Source of the DNA: Microcaldota archaeon
GTDB taxonomy: Archaea; Micrarchaeota; Micrarchaeia; Anstonellales; Bilamarchaeaceae
Assembly: GCA_030668565.1 (NCBI GenBank)
Contig: DAOVFD010000020.1
Span: 1 to 12,862, forward strand
DNA: 12,862 nt
Direction of reading: 5' to 3'
This document shows positions 1-6,264 of this stretch, one piece after another; the first letter of the stretch is position 1; each line of letters starts with the position of its first letter. Position numbers and translations under genes: made by a program. The notes beneath the pieces are model-generated. The model had not been told where the DNA came from and searched no databases. It saw only the letters and a program-made list of their open reading frames with translations.

Positions 1-1
1 A

Positions 2-1669
2 TTCGAACGGGAATACGAGTCCGCTGAGGAACAGAAGCGGCAAACCTATTACCAATGATGCAAGGAATGCGGTTGCCTCTGATTCCGAGTAAACGGCTAT
101 CAGCACCCCTATTGCAGTGAATGCGAGCAGAAGAAGGACAAGTGTTTCGAAAACAAAGAAGACTGTTCCTATATCGAATATCGGGAATGCGCCGTATAAC
201 AAGGAGGAGACAAGTACAAGGACTATTGCTTCCGGAATGAGAACAACAGTATAGCTGATTACCTTCTTTGCAGAATATTCGAGCGGATTTACCTGTGAAA
301 GCCCTATCCTTTCGAGTAATCCGTTGTTTTTCTCCCTTACCAGCGAAGTTGCCGAAAGGAATAATGAAACGAACATCACTATCATGGGTAAAAGGCTCGG
401 AAGCAGGAAATCGAAGAAAGTCCTCTGTCCGAAAAGATAATTTGAAGAAAGCAGTATGGGCGACACAACTGATTCAGGAGCTCTTGAAGTTATCTCTTTT
501 ATCTTTGCGGAACTGTTAAGTATTATATCTTCAAGTTCATAGCTTTTTTCTATGAGTTCTGTTACCGATGAATTCACTTCATATATTGTCAGCAATGATT
601 CCTGCCTGCTTTTTTCAAGACCATACAGAAATTCATACATGTTATCTATTCTTTCATCAGCACCTTCCGCACCCGTTCTTGCATCTGCAATACCTGCCTT
701 GAAATCCTGTATTGTTGTGTTTGCTTCTGAAAGTCCTTCTCTCGCATTCCTTATCCTTGTTATCCTTTCATCTACAGAATCTTTTGCAGGTTCAAGTGCC
801 GAATCAAGTGAATCCAGAGAAAGACAATAAGCGATGTAGACAGGGTCGGAACAATTCACTGCCATTCTTGCATCATCTATACGTGAGCTTAAATTTACGA
901 GAGTATCGTTTATATAAATCAACTCAGCTTCGCTCTGCCCCAGTTCATAATCGTACTGTGCAAAATCAGATTCTATTTCAGTGAGGTTTGCTTCCACGGA
1001 ATCCAGGGATTCCAGAACATCAGCTATCGTGGAATTTGCCGCTTCAAGCTCATTCTCCACAAGTTCTATGTTCATTGCATTAAGGGTATCTGCAGTCACT
1101 CCCAGTCTCTCCTGTATTTCAATTGCCCTGTCCCTGCTTTCATTAACGCTTCCAAGCAGCCCTTCAAGTTCATCTGCAGCATCATCGAGCTTTCCCCAGA
1201 CTGCAAGTATGAATTCTGTTCCTATCTGTTGTCCTGTTTCCTGAACAGCGGCTTTCATGAATGCTTCTATCGAAGGTGCTGTCTGTATCCTTGAATTATC
1301 CAAATAAACAGTAAGGTTGCTGGATTCACCCCCTTCTATGCCTCTCCCGAATCCTTCGGATATCACTATCGCAGCAGCAAGTCTTCCTTCCCTCACTTCT
1401 TTTTCCACAAAAGAATCACATCCGGTAATATTACTGTAGTCTGTTATCCTTATATTGTTCTTTATTCCATCAACAAAAAGACCTGAAACTCCACTGTCAT
1501 CACTATCACAAAGCCCTATTTCAGTTCCGCTTATTTCAGTTGAAGTTCTTCCGAAAACCCCCCCAAGGATGAGTAGTACTATTATCGGTGCTATGAACAG
1601 CAGCACCAATGTTCTTCTTTCCCTGAAGAACTGTTTTGCATCTTTTTCAATTTCACTTCTTAATCTCAA
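2..1669 (-). CDS. ABC-2 type transporter permease with large extracytoplasmic coiled-coil domain (partial, C-terminus off window)
   Basis: Membrane subunit of an ABC exporter paired with the ATPase just upstream; the substrate is unknown. The frame is open from a TTG at 1669 to the window edge (556 codons seen, no stop). The TTG is preceded at 9 nt by a strong SD (AAGGAGG, 1679-1685) inside the end of the ATPase gene, so the two overlap by 17 bp and are probably translationally coupled. TM1 is about residues 21-39. A roughly 375-residue outer domain follows, heptad-rich and acidic from about 160 to 410. From about 418 come further TM segments, including a cytoplasmic stretch with SLVREKNNGLLERIG (ABC2_membrane_3/YhgE-like arrangement). 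The outer domain has four cysteines (54, 84, 273, 282) and eleven N-x-S/T sequons. Family call is firm; exact start is likely, not proven. Confidence 0.9.
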   Translation of the reverse strand, partial: MRLRSEIEKDAKQFFRERRTLVLLFIAPIIVLLILGGVFGRTSTEISGTEIGLCDSDDSGVSGLFVDGIKNNIRITDYSNITGCDSFVEKEVREGRLAAAIVISEGFGRGIEGGESSNLTVYLDNSRIQTAPSIEAFMKAAVQETGQQIGTEFILAVWGKLDDAADELEGLLGSVNESRDRAIEIQERLGVTADTLNAMNIELVENELEAANSTIADVLESLDSVEANLTEIESDFAQYDYELGQSEAELIYINDTLVNLSSRIDDARMAVNCSDPVYIAYCLSLDSLDSALEPAKDSVDERITRIRNAREGLSEANTTIQDFKAGIADARTGAEGADERIDNMYEFLYGLEKSRQESLLTIYEVNSSVTELIEKSYELEDIILNSSAKIKEITSRAPESVVSPILLSSNYLFGQRTFFDFLLPSLLPMIVMFVSLFLSATSLVREKNNGLLERIGLSQVNPLEYSAKKVISYTVVLIPEAIVLVLVSSLLYGAFPIFDIGTVFFVFETLVLLLLAFTAIGVLIAVYSESEATAFLASLVIGLPLLFLSGLVFPFE

Positions 1670-2609
1670 CTTTAACAGCCTCCTTCAGCTGGGCTCCCGT
1701 AAGCTTGAGGAAAACGTCTTCAAGAGACGGCTTTGAAACCGACAATTCGATTATTTTTTCTTTTTTCTTTTCAAATACTCTGGTTACTGCCGCTATTTTC
1801 GTTGATACGTCGTCTGATTCGACAACGATTCCGTGCTCTGTCACGGTAATATTTTCTATTCCTTTTATCTTCATAAGCAAAGGCTCGAGTTTCCTGTATT
1901 CTCCGGGAATGCTCCTCAGTTTTGCCATCTCCCTTCCTGCCATTCTTTTAAGTTCTGACGGCCTTCCTTCTGCAACCACCTGTCCTTCATTTACGAATGC
2001 TATTTTCTGGCAGAGTGCTTCGGCCTCTTCCATATAATGAGTCGTAAGAAGCATTGTTGCCTTGCTTTCCTTCATAATATTGATGACAGTCTTCCACATC
2101 CTTCTTCTTGTTGCAGGGTCTAATCCGGTAGTGGGTTCGTCAAGGATTATAAGTTTCGGGTCATGCATCAATGCACATGCAAGGTTAAGCCTTCTTCTCA
2201 TTCCACCACTTAAGAACCCCGCCTGCACATTCTTCTTGTCACTCAGGCCAAGCCCGGAAAGAAGCGCCTCGGCCTTTTCAGTTGCCTTTTTTCCTGTAAC
2301 TCCGTACAATGAGCCGAAATAGAGCAGATTTTCCATACACGTAAGCATGGAATATACCGAATTTTCCTGGGGTGCAACACCGATTTTCTTCCTGTTTTCC
2401 TTTCCAGGAGTCTTTCCGAACAGCTGCATCTTTCCTGAATCAGCATTCTCAAGACCGGTAAGGATTCTTATGAATGTGCTCTTGCCCGAGCCGTTCGGGC
2501 CCAGCAGGCCGAAAACCTCACCCTCATTGATTTTAAGTGAAAAATTGTACAGGGTAACCTTTCCCGGATAGGTTTTAACCAGGTTTTCCGCCTCTACAAC
2601 AACACCCAT
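1653..2609 (-). CDS. ABC transporter ATP-binding protein (DRR/CcmA-type exporter ATPase)
   Basis: Cytoplasmic ATPase driving the permease encoded immediately downstream. With the start used here (318 aa) the Walker A GPNGSGKS is residues 37-44, the Q-loop APQE about 78-81, the signature LSGGM 132-136, Walker B LIILDEPT 152-159 and the H-loop TTH 188-190. A C-terminal extension of about 100 residues ends in SKPSLEDVFLKLTG, typical of drug, polysaccharide or ABC-2 exporter ATPases. An upstream in-frame ATG at 2642 would add 11 residues, but it lies just before and runs into the TATA element (2629-2639); the ATG at 2609 sits 22 nt after the TATA core and begins MGVVVEAENLVKTYPG, the usual start of the fold. 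The gene is probably leaderless and heads a two-gene operon. Drug, lipid or surface-polymer export cannot be distinguished. Confidence 0.95.
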   Translation of the reverse strand: MGVVVEAENLVKTYPGKVTLYNFSLKINEGEVFGLLGPNGSGKSTFIRILTGLENADSGKMQLFGKTPGKENRKKIGVAPQENSVYSMLTCMENLLYFGSLYGVTGKKATEKAEALLSGLGLSDKKNVQAGFLSGGMRRRLNLACALMHDPKLIILDEPTTGLDPATRRRMWKTVINIMKESKATMLLTTHYMEEAEALCQKIAFVNEGQVVAEGRPSELKRMAGREMAKLRSIPGEYRKLEPLLMKIKGIENITVTEHGIVVESDDVSTKIAAVTRVFEKKKEKIIELSVSKPSLEDVFLKLTGAQLKEAVKVEIKK

Positions 2610-2628
2610 GAAAGAGATACTTAAAGAA

Positions 2629-2639
2629 GATTTAAATTT
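2629..2639 (-). promoter_or_regulatory. TATA box of the ABC exporter operon
   Basis: An AT-rich ATTTAAAT-type box lies 22 nt (core end to start) upstream of the ATG at 2609, so the transcript should begin at or next to the start codon. This spacing rules against the longer ATG at 2642. No experiment backs it; the call rests on the same spacing recurring across the window. Confidence 0.6.
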
Positions 2640-2677
2640 CATCCTCTTTTCATTTTCCCAAGATAATTCCCGGCGGA

Positions 2678-2707
2678 TTCCTTAATCAGTTTTTTGTTCC
2701 TTAATCA
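2678..2707. repeat. 11-bp direct repeat between MFS gene end and ABC promoter
   Basis: TTCCTTAATCA occurs exactly at 2678-2688 and 2697-2707, a 19-bp period. The second copy includes the stop codon of the MFS gene and the pair lies about 40 bp upstream of the ABC operon TATA box. A paired operator half-site is possible; chance duplication in AT-rich DNA is also possible. Confidence 0.4.
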
Positions 2708-3820
2708 ACCCGAAATCTTCTTCAGAACCCTATCGGACAGAACGATGTATGCCAGGAGCAGTACAGCCGACAGGATGAATAATGCCTCGCTGCCAAGGAG
2801 AACGAATATGAAACCTGCTGCTGCAAGTGCTGTAAACTCGAAAATCTTTACAGGTATGTGCAGCAAGGCAATCGAAGTGGATAAGTTGGTGTCCTCCCTT
2901 GTCACTTCAGCAATCAGTTCCTCGTATATGCCCCATATCATGCCGGTTCCTGCCCCTATAATGAAGATAAGAGGGATAAAGAACGGGCCTGAAAATGGCA
3001 GGATTATTATGAGCGGAAGGGTGAGCAGCTGATAAATAAGCAGTTTTCTTTCGACAAGCCCCAGCCAGACCGAAGCATAGGCCCCTATTCCGGTTCCTAT
3101 GAAGTAGAGGGCCATCGTTAGCCCTATTACTGCATAGTCCGCATTGAGCGAAAGGTCCATGAAAACAGGGATAAGGAAATTAAGGAACAGGACGTTTGCC
3201 GCCACTGCAAAAGCCATGGCTATCGATGCCTCCCAGAACAGGGCATGTTTTTTGCCCAGTTCAAGCGTCTGGGAGAGCTTCTCCTCTTTATGCGCTCCCG
3301 CGTTATGCCTGATAATCGCGAGAATCAGCGTAACCAGCCCGAGACCTATCAGAATATGATATACCATCTCGAAAGAATAAGCATAGGCAATGTATCCTCC
3401 GAAAAGAAGACCTGCCGCTCCTGCAACCATCCTTATAGAAGTCATCCTGGCTGCCGCCGCCCCCTTCTTCTTGGCAGTACTGAATATAGCCGTCCGGTCA
3501 ACAGCCCAGAAAAGCGAGTAGGAAGTGCCTTCAAAAGTCTTTCCGATGCTGAAATGCAGTGGTGTGGAGGCCACGGCATAAATCCCTGCAGAGAGCAGCT
3601 GGAATACTCCCTGGATTATGAAGAAAAGCTTCGTGCCTATGATGTCGGAAACCATTGCGAGAACGGTCCTGAACACCACCATGGTAAGCGGTATCAGCGA
3701 CAGGATAAGCCCTATCTCTTCCACACTAATGTCCTTCTCTATAAGGTAAAGGGGAAGGGTTATCACTATCGCTGCCCAGAAGAACTGATGGATAAAATTA
3801 ATGGCAGTAAGCTTCCTCAT
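2705..3820 (-). CDS. MFS transporter
   Basis: A 371-residue integral membrane protein with about 12 hydrophobic segments in two halves, separated by a charged cytoplasmic linker near the middle (RHNAGAHKEEKLSQTLELGKK). The loop after TM2 (MVSDIIGTK) resembles the MFS motif A position (G-x-x-x-D-R/K), and a polar patch at about 98-120 (FWAVDRTAIFSTAKKKG) follows TM4. This is the overall plan of major facilitator secondary transporters in the cytoplasmic membrane. The substrate cannot be read from the sequence. The gene has its own TATA box, which overlaps the stop codon of the upstream gene, and the ATG at 3820 is 25 nt from the TATA core, so it is probably leaderless. Annotation to the MFS superfamily is likely; subfamily unknown. 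Confidence 0.85.
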   Translation of the reverse strand: MRKLTAINFIHQFFWAAIVITLPLYLIEKDISVEEIGLILSLIPLTMVVFRTVLAMVSDIIGTKLFFIIQGVFQLLSAGIYAVASTPLHFSIGKTFEGTSYSLFWAVDRTAIFSTAKKKGAAAARMTSIRMVAGAAGLLFGGYIAYAYSFEMVYHILIGLGLVTLILAIIRHNAGAHKEEKLSQTLELGKKHALFWEASIAMAFAVAANVLFLNFLIPVFMDLSLNADYAVIGLTMALYFIGTGIGAYASVWLGLVERKLLIYQLLTLPLIIILPFSGPFFIPLIFIIGAGTGMIWGIYEELIAEVTREDTNLSTSIALLHIPVKIFEFTALAAAGFIFVLLGSEALFILSAVLLLAYIVLSDRVLKKISG

Positions 3821-3842
3821 ACAATGCCTTTTTCAACTCGAA

Positions 3843-3855
3843 GGCTTAAATTATT
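3843..3855 (-). promoter_or_regulatory. TATA box of the MFS gene, overlapping upstream stop codon
   Basis: On the minus strand AATAATTTAAGCC ends 22 bp before the ATG at 3820. It overlaps the TAA of the upstream gene (3851-3853), so transcription of the upstream gene would run over this promoter. Weaker TATA match than the others because of the G after TTTAA. Confidence 0.45.
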
Positions 3856-4243
3856 TGCCTTCTTTCTTTGAAATCTGTATTCTGGGCGGAATCAGCGGCG
3901 CCGTGAGACCAAGCACTCTCGCAAGAAGGGTGCCGTTTGCGCTTCCGCTGTAGTTGATTGCGCTCAGGACCATGGGCGTATAGCTTTCGGGGATTTTCTT
4001 GTTTTTCTTCCATTCATCCTCGATTTCCTTCGAAAGCTTCTTGTCCTCCTTGGCCAGAAGCACGCCCCTTATCTGGAGCTTGCCCACCTTTTCCTCATAA
4101 TTAGCGGTATAAAGATATTCTATCTCGACTTCCTCTCCTTTGACATCCACCTTCTCTATGCTTATGTTTATACTAAGCCCCTTTATTGCCTCCCGTTTGT
4201 CTTTGTTTCCAGAGACCTCAAGTATCCTTTCTCCTATTATCAT
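3851..4243 (-). CDS. conserved archaeal hypothetical protein
   Basis: A 130-residue soluble protein without signal peptide or membrane segment. The first half alternates hydrophobic and charged residues in beta-strand fashion (about 20-65, including VEIEYLYTANYEEKVGKLQI). A lysine/glutamate-rich helix follows (about 65-85), and the C-terminal part SGSANGTLLARVLGLTAPLIPPRI looks like a conserved block. This pattern resembles a small protein family I associate with archaea, but I cannot name a function. The ATG at 4243 is preceded at 5 nt by GAGGCG (4249-4254), a usable SD, and a TATA box about 40-50 nt upstream allows a leader of roughly 20 nt. The MFS gene begins 30 bp downstream on the same strand and may be partly co-transcribed. 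Confidence 0.75.
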   Translation of the reverse strand: MIIGERILEVSGNKDKREAIKGLSINISIEKVDVKGEEVEIEYLYTANYEEKVGKLQIRGVLLAKEDKKLSKEIEDEWKKNKKIPESYTPMVLSAINYSGSANGTLLARVLGLTAPLIPPRIQISKKEGK

Positions 4244-4281
4244 TTTTTCGCCTCAAAATATTGGTTCTTCTATATGGAAAA

Positions 4282-4295
4282 GAAAATAATTAAAA
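4282..4295 (-). promoter_or_regulatory. TATA box for the 4243-3851 gene
   Basis: TTTTAATTATTTTC on the minus strand. A start site about 24 nt downstream (near 4265) would give a roughly 20-nt leader that contains the SD at 4249-4254, unlike the leaderless neighbours. Confidence 0.5.
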
Positions 4296-4354
4296 GGGTA
4301 TTGAAACGGAATAAAACAGATGAATTACCGTTGCAGCGAAATGTCGCCCCTCGC

Positions 4355-4363
4355 AAAAAAAAA
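4355..4363 (-). terminator. U-tract terminator after the microprotein gene
   Basis: Nine T residues in a row on the minus strand, 27 nt after the stop codon at 4391, with no preceding stable hairpin. Archaeal termination commonly uses such U-tracts alone. It isolates the microprotein transcript from the next gene. Confidence 0.6.
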
Positions 4364-4390
4364 GATTTCCCAAAATAATAAATGATAAAA

Positions 4391-4489
4391 TCAGTTGCAC
4401 TCCTTCTCTTCTTCCTGTGCATCCTCGTCGTTGAGCTTCATGACCTCTTCGATACCCAGTTCCTCTTCCTCATCAAATATCACACCCAT
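4391..4489 (-). CDS. acidic 32-residue microprotein
   Basis: A short reading frame beginning MGVIFDEEEELGIEEVMKL and ending in a Glu/Lys run with a penultimate-region Cys (KECN); about 13 of 32 residues are Asp or Glu. Evidence that it is a gene is regulatory rather than homology based: a TATA box (4527-4537), an AT-rich motif at the predicted start site, a 15-nt leader and a strong SD (AAGGAGGGG) ending 2 nt before the ATG, followed after the stop by a T9 terminator. All are in the right order and spacing for a monocistronic mRNA. It could be a small acidic binding partner or regulator; no function is recognised. The alternative is a noncoding RNA that happens to contain an SD and short frame. 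Confidence 0.7.
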   Translation of the reverse strand: MGVIFDEEEELGIEEVMKLNDEDAQEEEKECN

Positions 4490-4504
4490 CACCCCTCCTT
4501 CTAT
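4490..4504 (-). promoter_or_regulatory. 15-nt leader with strong Shine-Dalgarno
   Basis: The predicted transcript starts at about 4504, where three other genes have the A of their ATG. The leader contains AAGGAGGGGTG directly before the ATG at 4489, close to a full anti-SD match. It is among the best SDs in the window. Confidence 0.65.
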
Positions 4505-4537
4505 GTTATAATATATGGTGGAAAAAGTATTTAAACC
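4503..4537 (-). promoter_or_regulatory. Promoter of microprotein gene: TATA box plus start-site motif
   Basis: TATA element GGTTTAAATAC on the minus strand (4527-4537), then 22 bp ending in the motif whose plus-strand form is ATGTTATAATATATG (4503-4517). The same 15 bp recur exactly at 5806-5820. Confidence 0.65.
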
Positions 4538-4569
4538 TATGTATCAGCCGGGCCCTCTATCTCGGAAAA

Positions 4570-4603
4570 AACACAAATCGGTTATTATTGTGTTCATTTG
4601 TGT
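4570..4603. repeat. Overlapping inverted repeats in a divergent promoter region
   Basis: ACACAAAT (4571-4578) is the exact complement of ATTTGTGT (4596-4603). AACACAA (4570-4576) also pairs with TTGTGTT (4588-4594). The left arm is shared, so two mutually exclusive hairpins are possible. The element lies between the outward-facing TATA boxes at 4537 and 4641, the position of a shared operator. Confidence 0.5.
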
Positions 4604-4640
4604 CTATAGAAGTTTCTAAAATACAGTGGGTAAACAATCG

Positions 4641-4671
4641 TTTTTAAAAGTTTATTTACCATTATTATATC
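4641..4671 (+). promoter_or_regulatory. Promoter of the disordered-protein gene
   Basis: TATA box TTTTTAAAAG (4641-4650) followed by an AT-rich ATTATTATATC (4661-4671), resembling the start-site motif of other genes here. Transcription would begin near 4672, leaving a roughly 20-nt leader with no SD but with a short CGCG/CGCG inverted repeat (4675-4678 with 4685-4688) just before the ATG. Confidence 0.55.
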
Positions 4672-4692
4672 CCTCGCGCTCTCACGCGCAAA

Positions 4693-5298
4693 ATGGTGAC
4701 CGAAATGACAGCCCCCTCTGAATACAGGGCTGCACGACCCCGCAAACAAGCGAAAGATGCGGCCCGGAAACCCGGACGGAAAATGCCCAAGGGTCCAGGT
4801 GTACACATAAATGTCAGTTTCGGAGGGCAGATTGCCAGGAAGGGTGAGTGGATTCTTGAAAGGAGAAAAACACCTCTTCCTGCTTCGGATCCGAAAGAAG
4901 ATGACACGCCTACCTATGCTCCCGGACCGGACGAGTCGAGGGCACAACACCAGCAGGAGCTTATCAGGCTGACAAAGCATAAAGATGTGGAAAGCGATGA
5001 CCTGCCCACTCTTGGACCTGGAAAGAAAACCCCAACGCCCGCACCAGCAGTTGCATGTGAAGAAAAAATGCTCGACCCTGAAAGCATTGAAACAAGGACA
5101 ACCAGTTCTTTTGCTCCTCCTCCGCCGGTGAGCATTTCGGGTATGGGTGAAATCCTGAAATTTGAGGAGAAGGGAACCTCACACAAGATAATAGCGAAAA
5201 GAAAAAAACCAGAAGCAGAACAGGCAAAAAAGCCCGGCATCACTCCACGCCGTGGGGAATGGGCTCTTGATGAACCCGATTGCAGGGAAGCGGTTTAG
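4693..5298 (+). CDS. predicted disordered Pro/Lys-rich protein with internal repeats
   Basis: A 201-residue protein rich in Pro, Lys, Glu, Arg and Thr with no membrane segment and little predicted hydrophobic core. Two kinds of repeated module are visible. ARKGEWIL (48-54 region) recurs as PRRGEWAL (about 185-192). DDTPTYAPGP (70-79) recurs loosely as DDLPTLGPG (102-110). The basic first 40 residues and acidic centre suggest a linker or scaffold that binds nucleic acid or protein, but this is inference. A TATA box in the expected place supports this strand over the opposite-strand frames that overlap it. It converges with the next gene, only 5 bp separating the stop codons. No family recognised. 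Confidence 0.7.
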   Translation: MVTEMTAPSEYRAARPRKQAKDAARKPGRKMPKGPGVHINVSFGGQIARKGEWILERRKTPLPASDPKEDDTPTYAPGPDESRAQHQQELIRLTKHKDVESDDLPTLGPGKKTPTPAPAVACEEKMLDPESIETRTTSSFAPPPPVSISGMGEILKFEEKGTSHKIIAKRKKPEAEQAKKPGITPRRGEWALDEPDCREAV

Positions 5299-5303
5299 AA
5301 AAA

Positions 5304-5807
5304 TTATTTTGTACCGTATTTCTTACAAAGTCTTGGGAGTGCCTCATTGTCCCTTGCCTTAATGGTCTCCTCTACAAAAAAATCGGCCTTTTCAATACTC
5401 ACTCCTAGACAGTTCCCGAGTGTTTCATAGGCAAAGGGTGCTGCCGGGAGTTCGTTTTTCATTGCTTTGAATAATTCCCCGGCCCTGAGAAGGTACTTTT
5501 CTCTAAGTTCCGGACCAATGCTCTTGGCTGTTTTATCTATCACCCTCAATATTCTTTCGTAATGCTGATATACCCCGATAGTTTCTCTTTCATTTATTCT
5601 ATCGTTTTGTTTTAGGAATTCCTGCCTGAATCCATCACCCAGCCCTGCAAATTGCAGTGCAAGTTCTTTTGCCTTTTTACTCAATCCCAAATCCACAGCC
5701 ATCCTGTCGGTAAAAAATGTAGGCCTGTTTTTTTTCAGATGTACCTCAGCACCACTGGTTTTGAATTCTTTCCTGACTCTTATGATTTTGTATCTGCCCT
5801 CACTCAT
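5304..5807 (-). CDS. hypothetical helical protein
   Basis: A 167-residue soluble protein of unknown family. The first 35 residues look like a small beta element (KIIRVRKEF...AEVHL). The rest is mainly amphipathic helix with charged repeats, for example ERILRVIDKTAKSIGPELREKYLLRAGELFKAMK at about 85-118. No catalytic motif, signal peptide or membrane segment is visible. It is monocistronic: the TATA box is 22 bp before the ATG, and the gene ends 5 bp from the convergent neighbour. The ATG abuts the AT-rich start-site motif, so the mRNA should be leaderless. The start is therefore well supported, the function is not. Confidence 0.8.
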   Translation of the reverse strand: MSEGRYKIIRVRKEFKTSGAEVHLKKNRPTFFTDRMAVDLGLSKKAKELALQFAGLGDGFRQEFLKQNDRINERETIGVYQHYERILRVIDKTAKSIGPELREKYLLRAGELFKAMKNELPAAPFAYETLGNCLGVSIEKADFFVEETIKARDNEALPRLCKKYGTK

Positions 5808-5839
5808 GTTATAATATATGTCCTAAAGAGTTTAAAAAA
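5806..5839 (-). promoter_or_regulatory. Leaderless promoter with start-site motif (5807 gene)
   Basis: TATA element TTTTTTAAAC (plus 5830-5839) lies exactly 22 bp upstream of the ATG. The 15-bp plus-strand motif ATGTTATAATATATG (5806-5820) overlaps the start codon and is identical to that at 4503-4517. It may act as an archaeal proximal promoter element/initiator or as an operator. Confidence 0.65.
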
Positions 5840-5864
5840 GTTGGCATCTCCGGCATTAGAAATT

Positions 5865-6260
5865 TTAAGCCCGTTTTTTCCTTCCAGAATCAGGTGAAAT
5901 GCTATGCAGCAACGGCAGGCTCAGCACGCTGAAAGGCAGGGAAAAGAATATTGCAAACAGGAGCAGTAGCCTCATTGTCCTCCCGTTCAGATGCCCTCCG
6001 AAGTTGTAATTCAGGATACAGATGAATATTATGGTAATCGGAACTATCGTGATAATGGCGGTAGGGAGCGCGGCATGAAATCCGAATGTAATGTGCAGAG
6101 GATAAGTGATTATGAAACCGAGGGTTGCAGTCAATATTATATTCAATCCTGCCAGCCTTGAAACTCCCCCAACCTTTGATGCCAGTGAAATAAGGAATCT
6201 GCCCACCCTCGTTTTACTGCCTTCGTTTATTTTCTTAACAAGAAATTCATCAAGCCCCAA
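5865..6260 (-). CDS. small integral membrane protein, TTG start, coupled to cyclophilin gene
   Basis: A 131-residue protein with a soluble, basic N-terminal stretch (LDEFLVKKINEGSKTRVGRF), three or so hydrophobic segments (about 37-56, 63-84 and 97-118) and a basic C-terminal tail (GRKKRA). The N-terminus recalls the first helix of PAP2-type phosphatases, but none of the PAP2 catalytic motifs (KX6RP, PSGH, SRX5HX3D) is present, so I do not assign that family. TTG at 6260 is the only plausible start: an in-frame TGA lies six codons upstream. It begins 4 bp after the cyclophilin stop, and a GTGAT SD remnant (6264-6268) overlaps that stop, pointing to coupling and co-transcription with the upstream gene. 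Confidence 0.65.
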   Translation of the reverse strand: MGLDEFLVKKINEGSKTRVGRFLISLASKVGGVSRLAGLNIILTATLGFIITYPLHITFGFHAALPTAIITIVPITIIFICILNYNFGGHLNGRTMRLLLLFAIFFSLPFSVLSLPLLHSISPDSGRKKRA

Positions 6261-6264
6261 GCAA

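Noticed and set aside
268..1736. Several plus-strand frames over the left 1.7 kb
   Set aside because: The minus strand carries one uninterrupted 556-codon permease frame with clear membrane segments; the others are its shadows.
2610..2642. Longer N-terminus for the ABC ATPase starting at ATG 2642
   Set aside because: The TATA box lies at 2629-2639, inside that extension, and the added residues do not look like part of the ATPase fold.
3245..3871. 208-codon plus-strand frame opposite the MFS gene
   Set aside because: Antisense to a convincing 12-segment transporter, no recognisable protein features.
4594..5243. Minus-strand open frames opposite the disordered-protein gene
   Set aside because: Cys/Phe/Ser-rich antisense products of a Pro/Lys/Glu-rich gene, without promoters; the plus-strand frame has a TATA box at proper distance.
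4503..5820. TATAAT-like motifs as bacterial -10 boxes
   Set aside because: No matching TTGACA-type box 17 bp upstream; instead a TTTAAA box at the archaeal distance precedes each.
5865..6260. PAP2 phosphatase assignment for the small membrane protein
   Set aside because: Only a vague N-terminal resemblance; all three catalytic motifs are absent.
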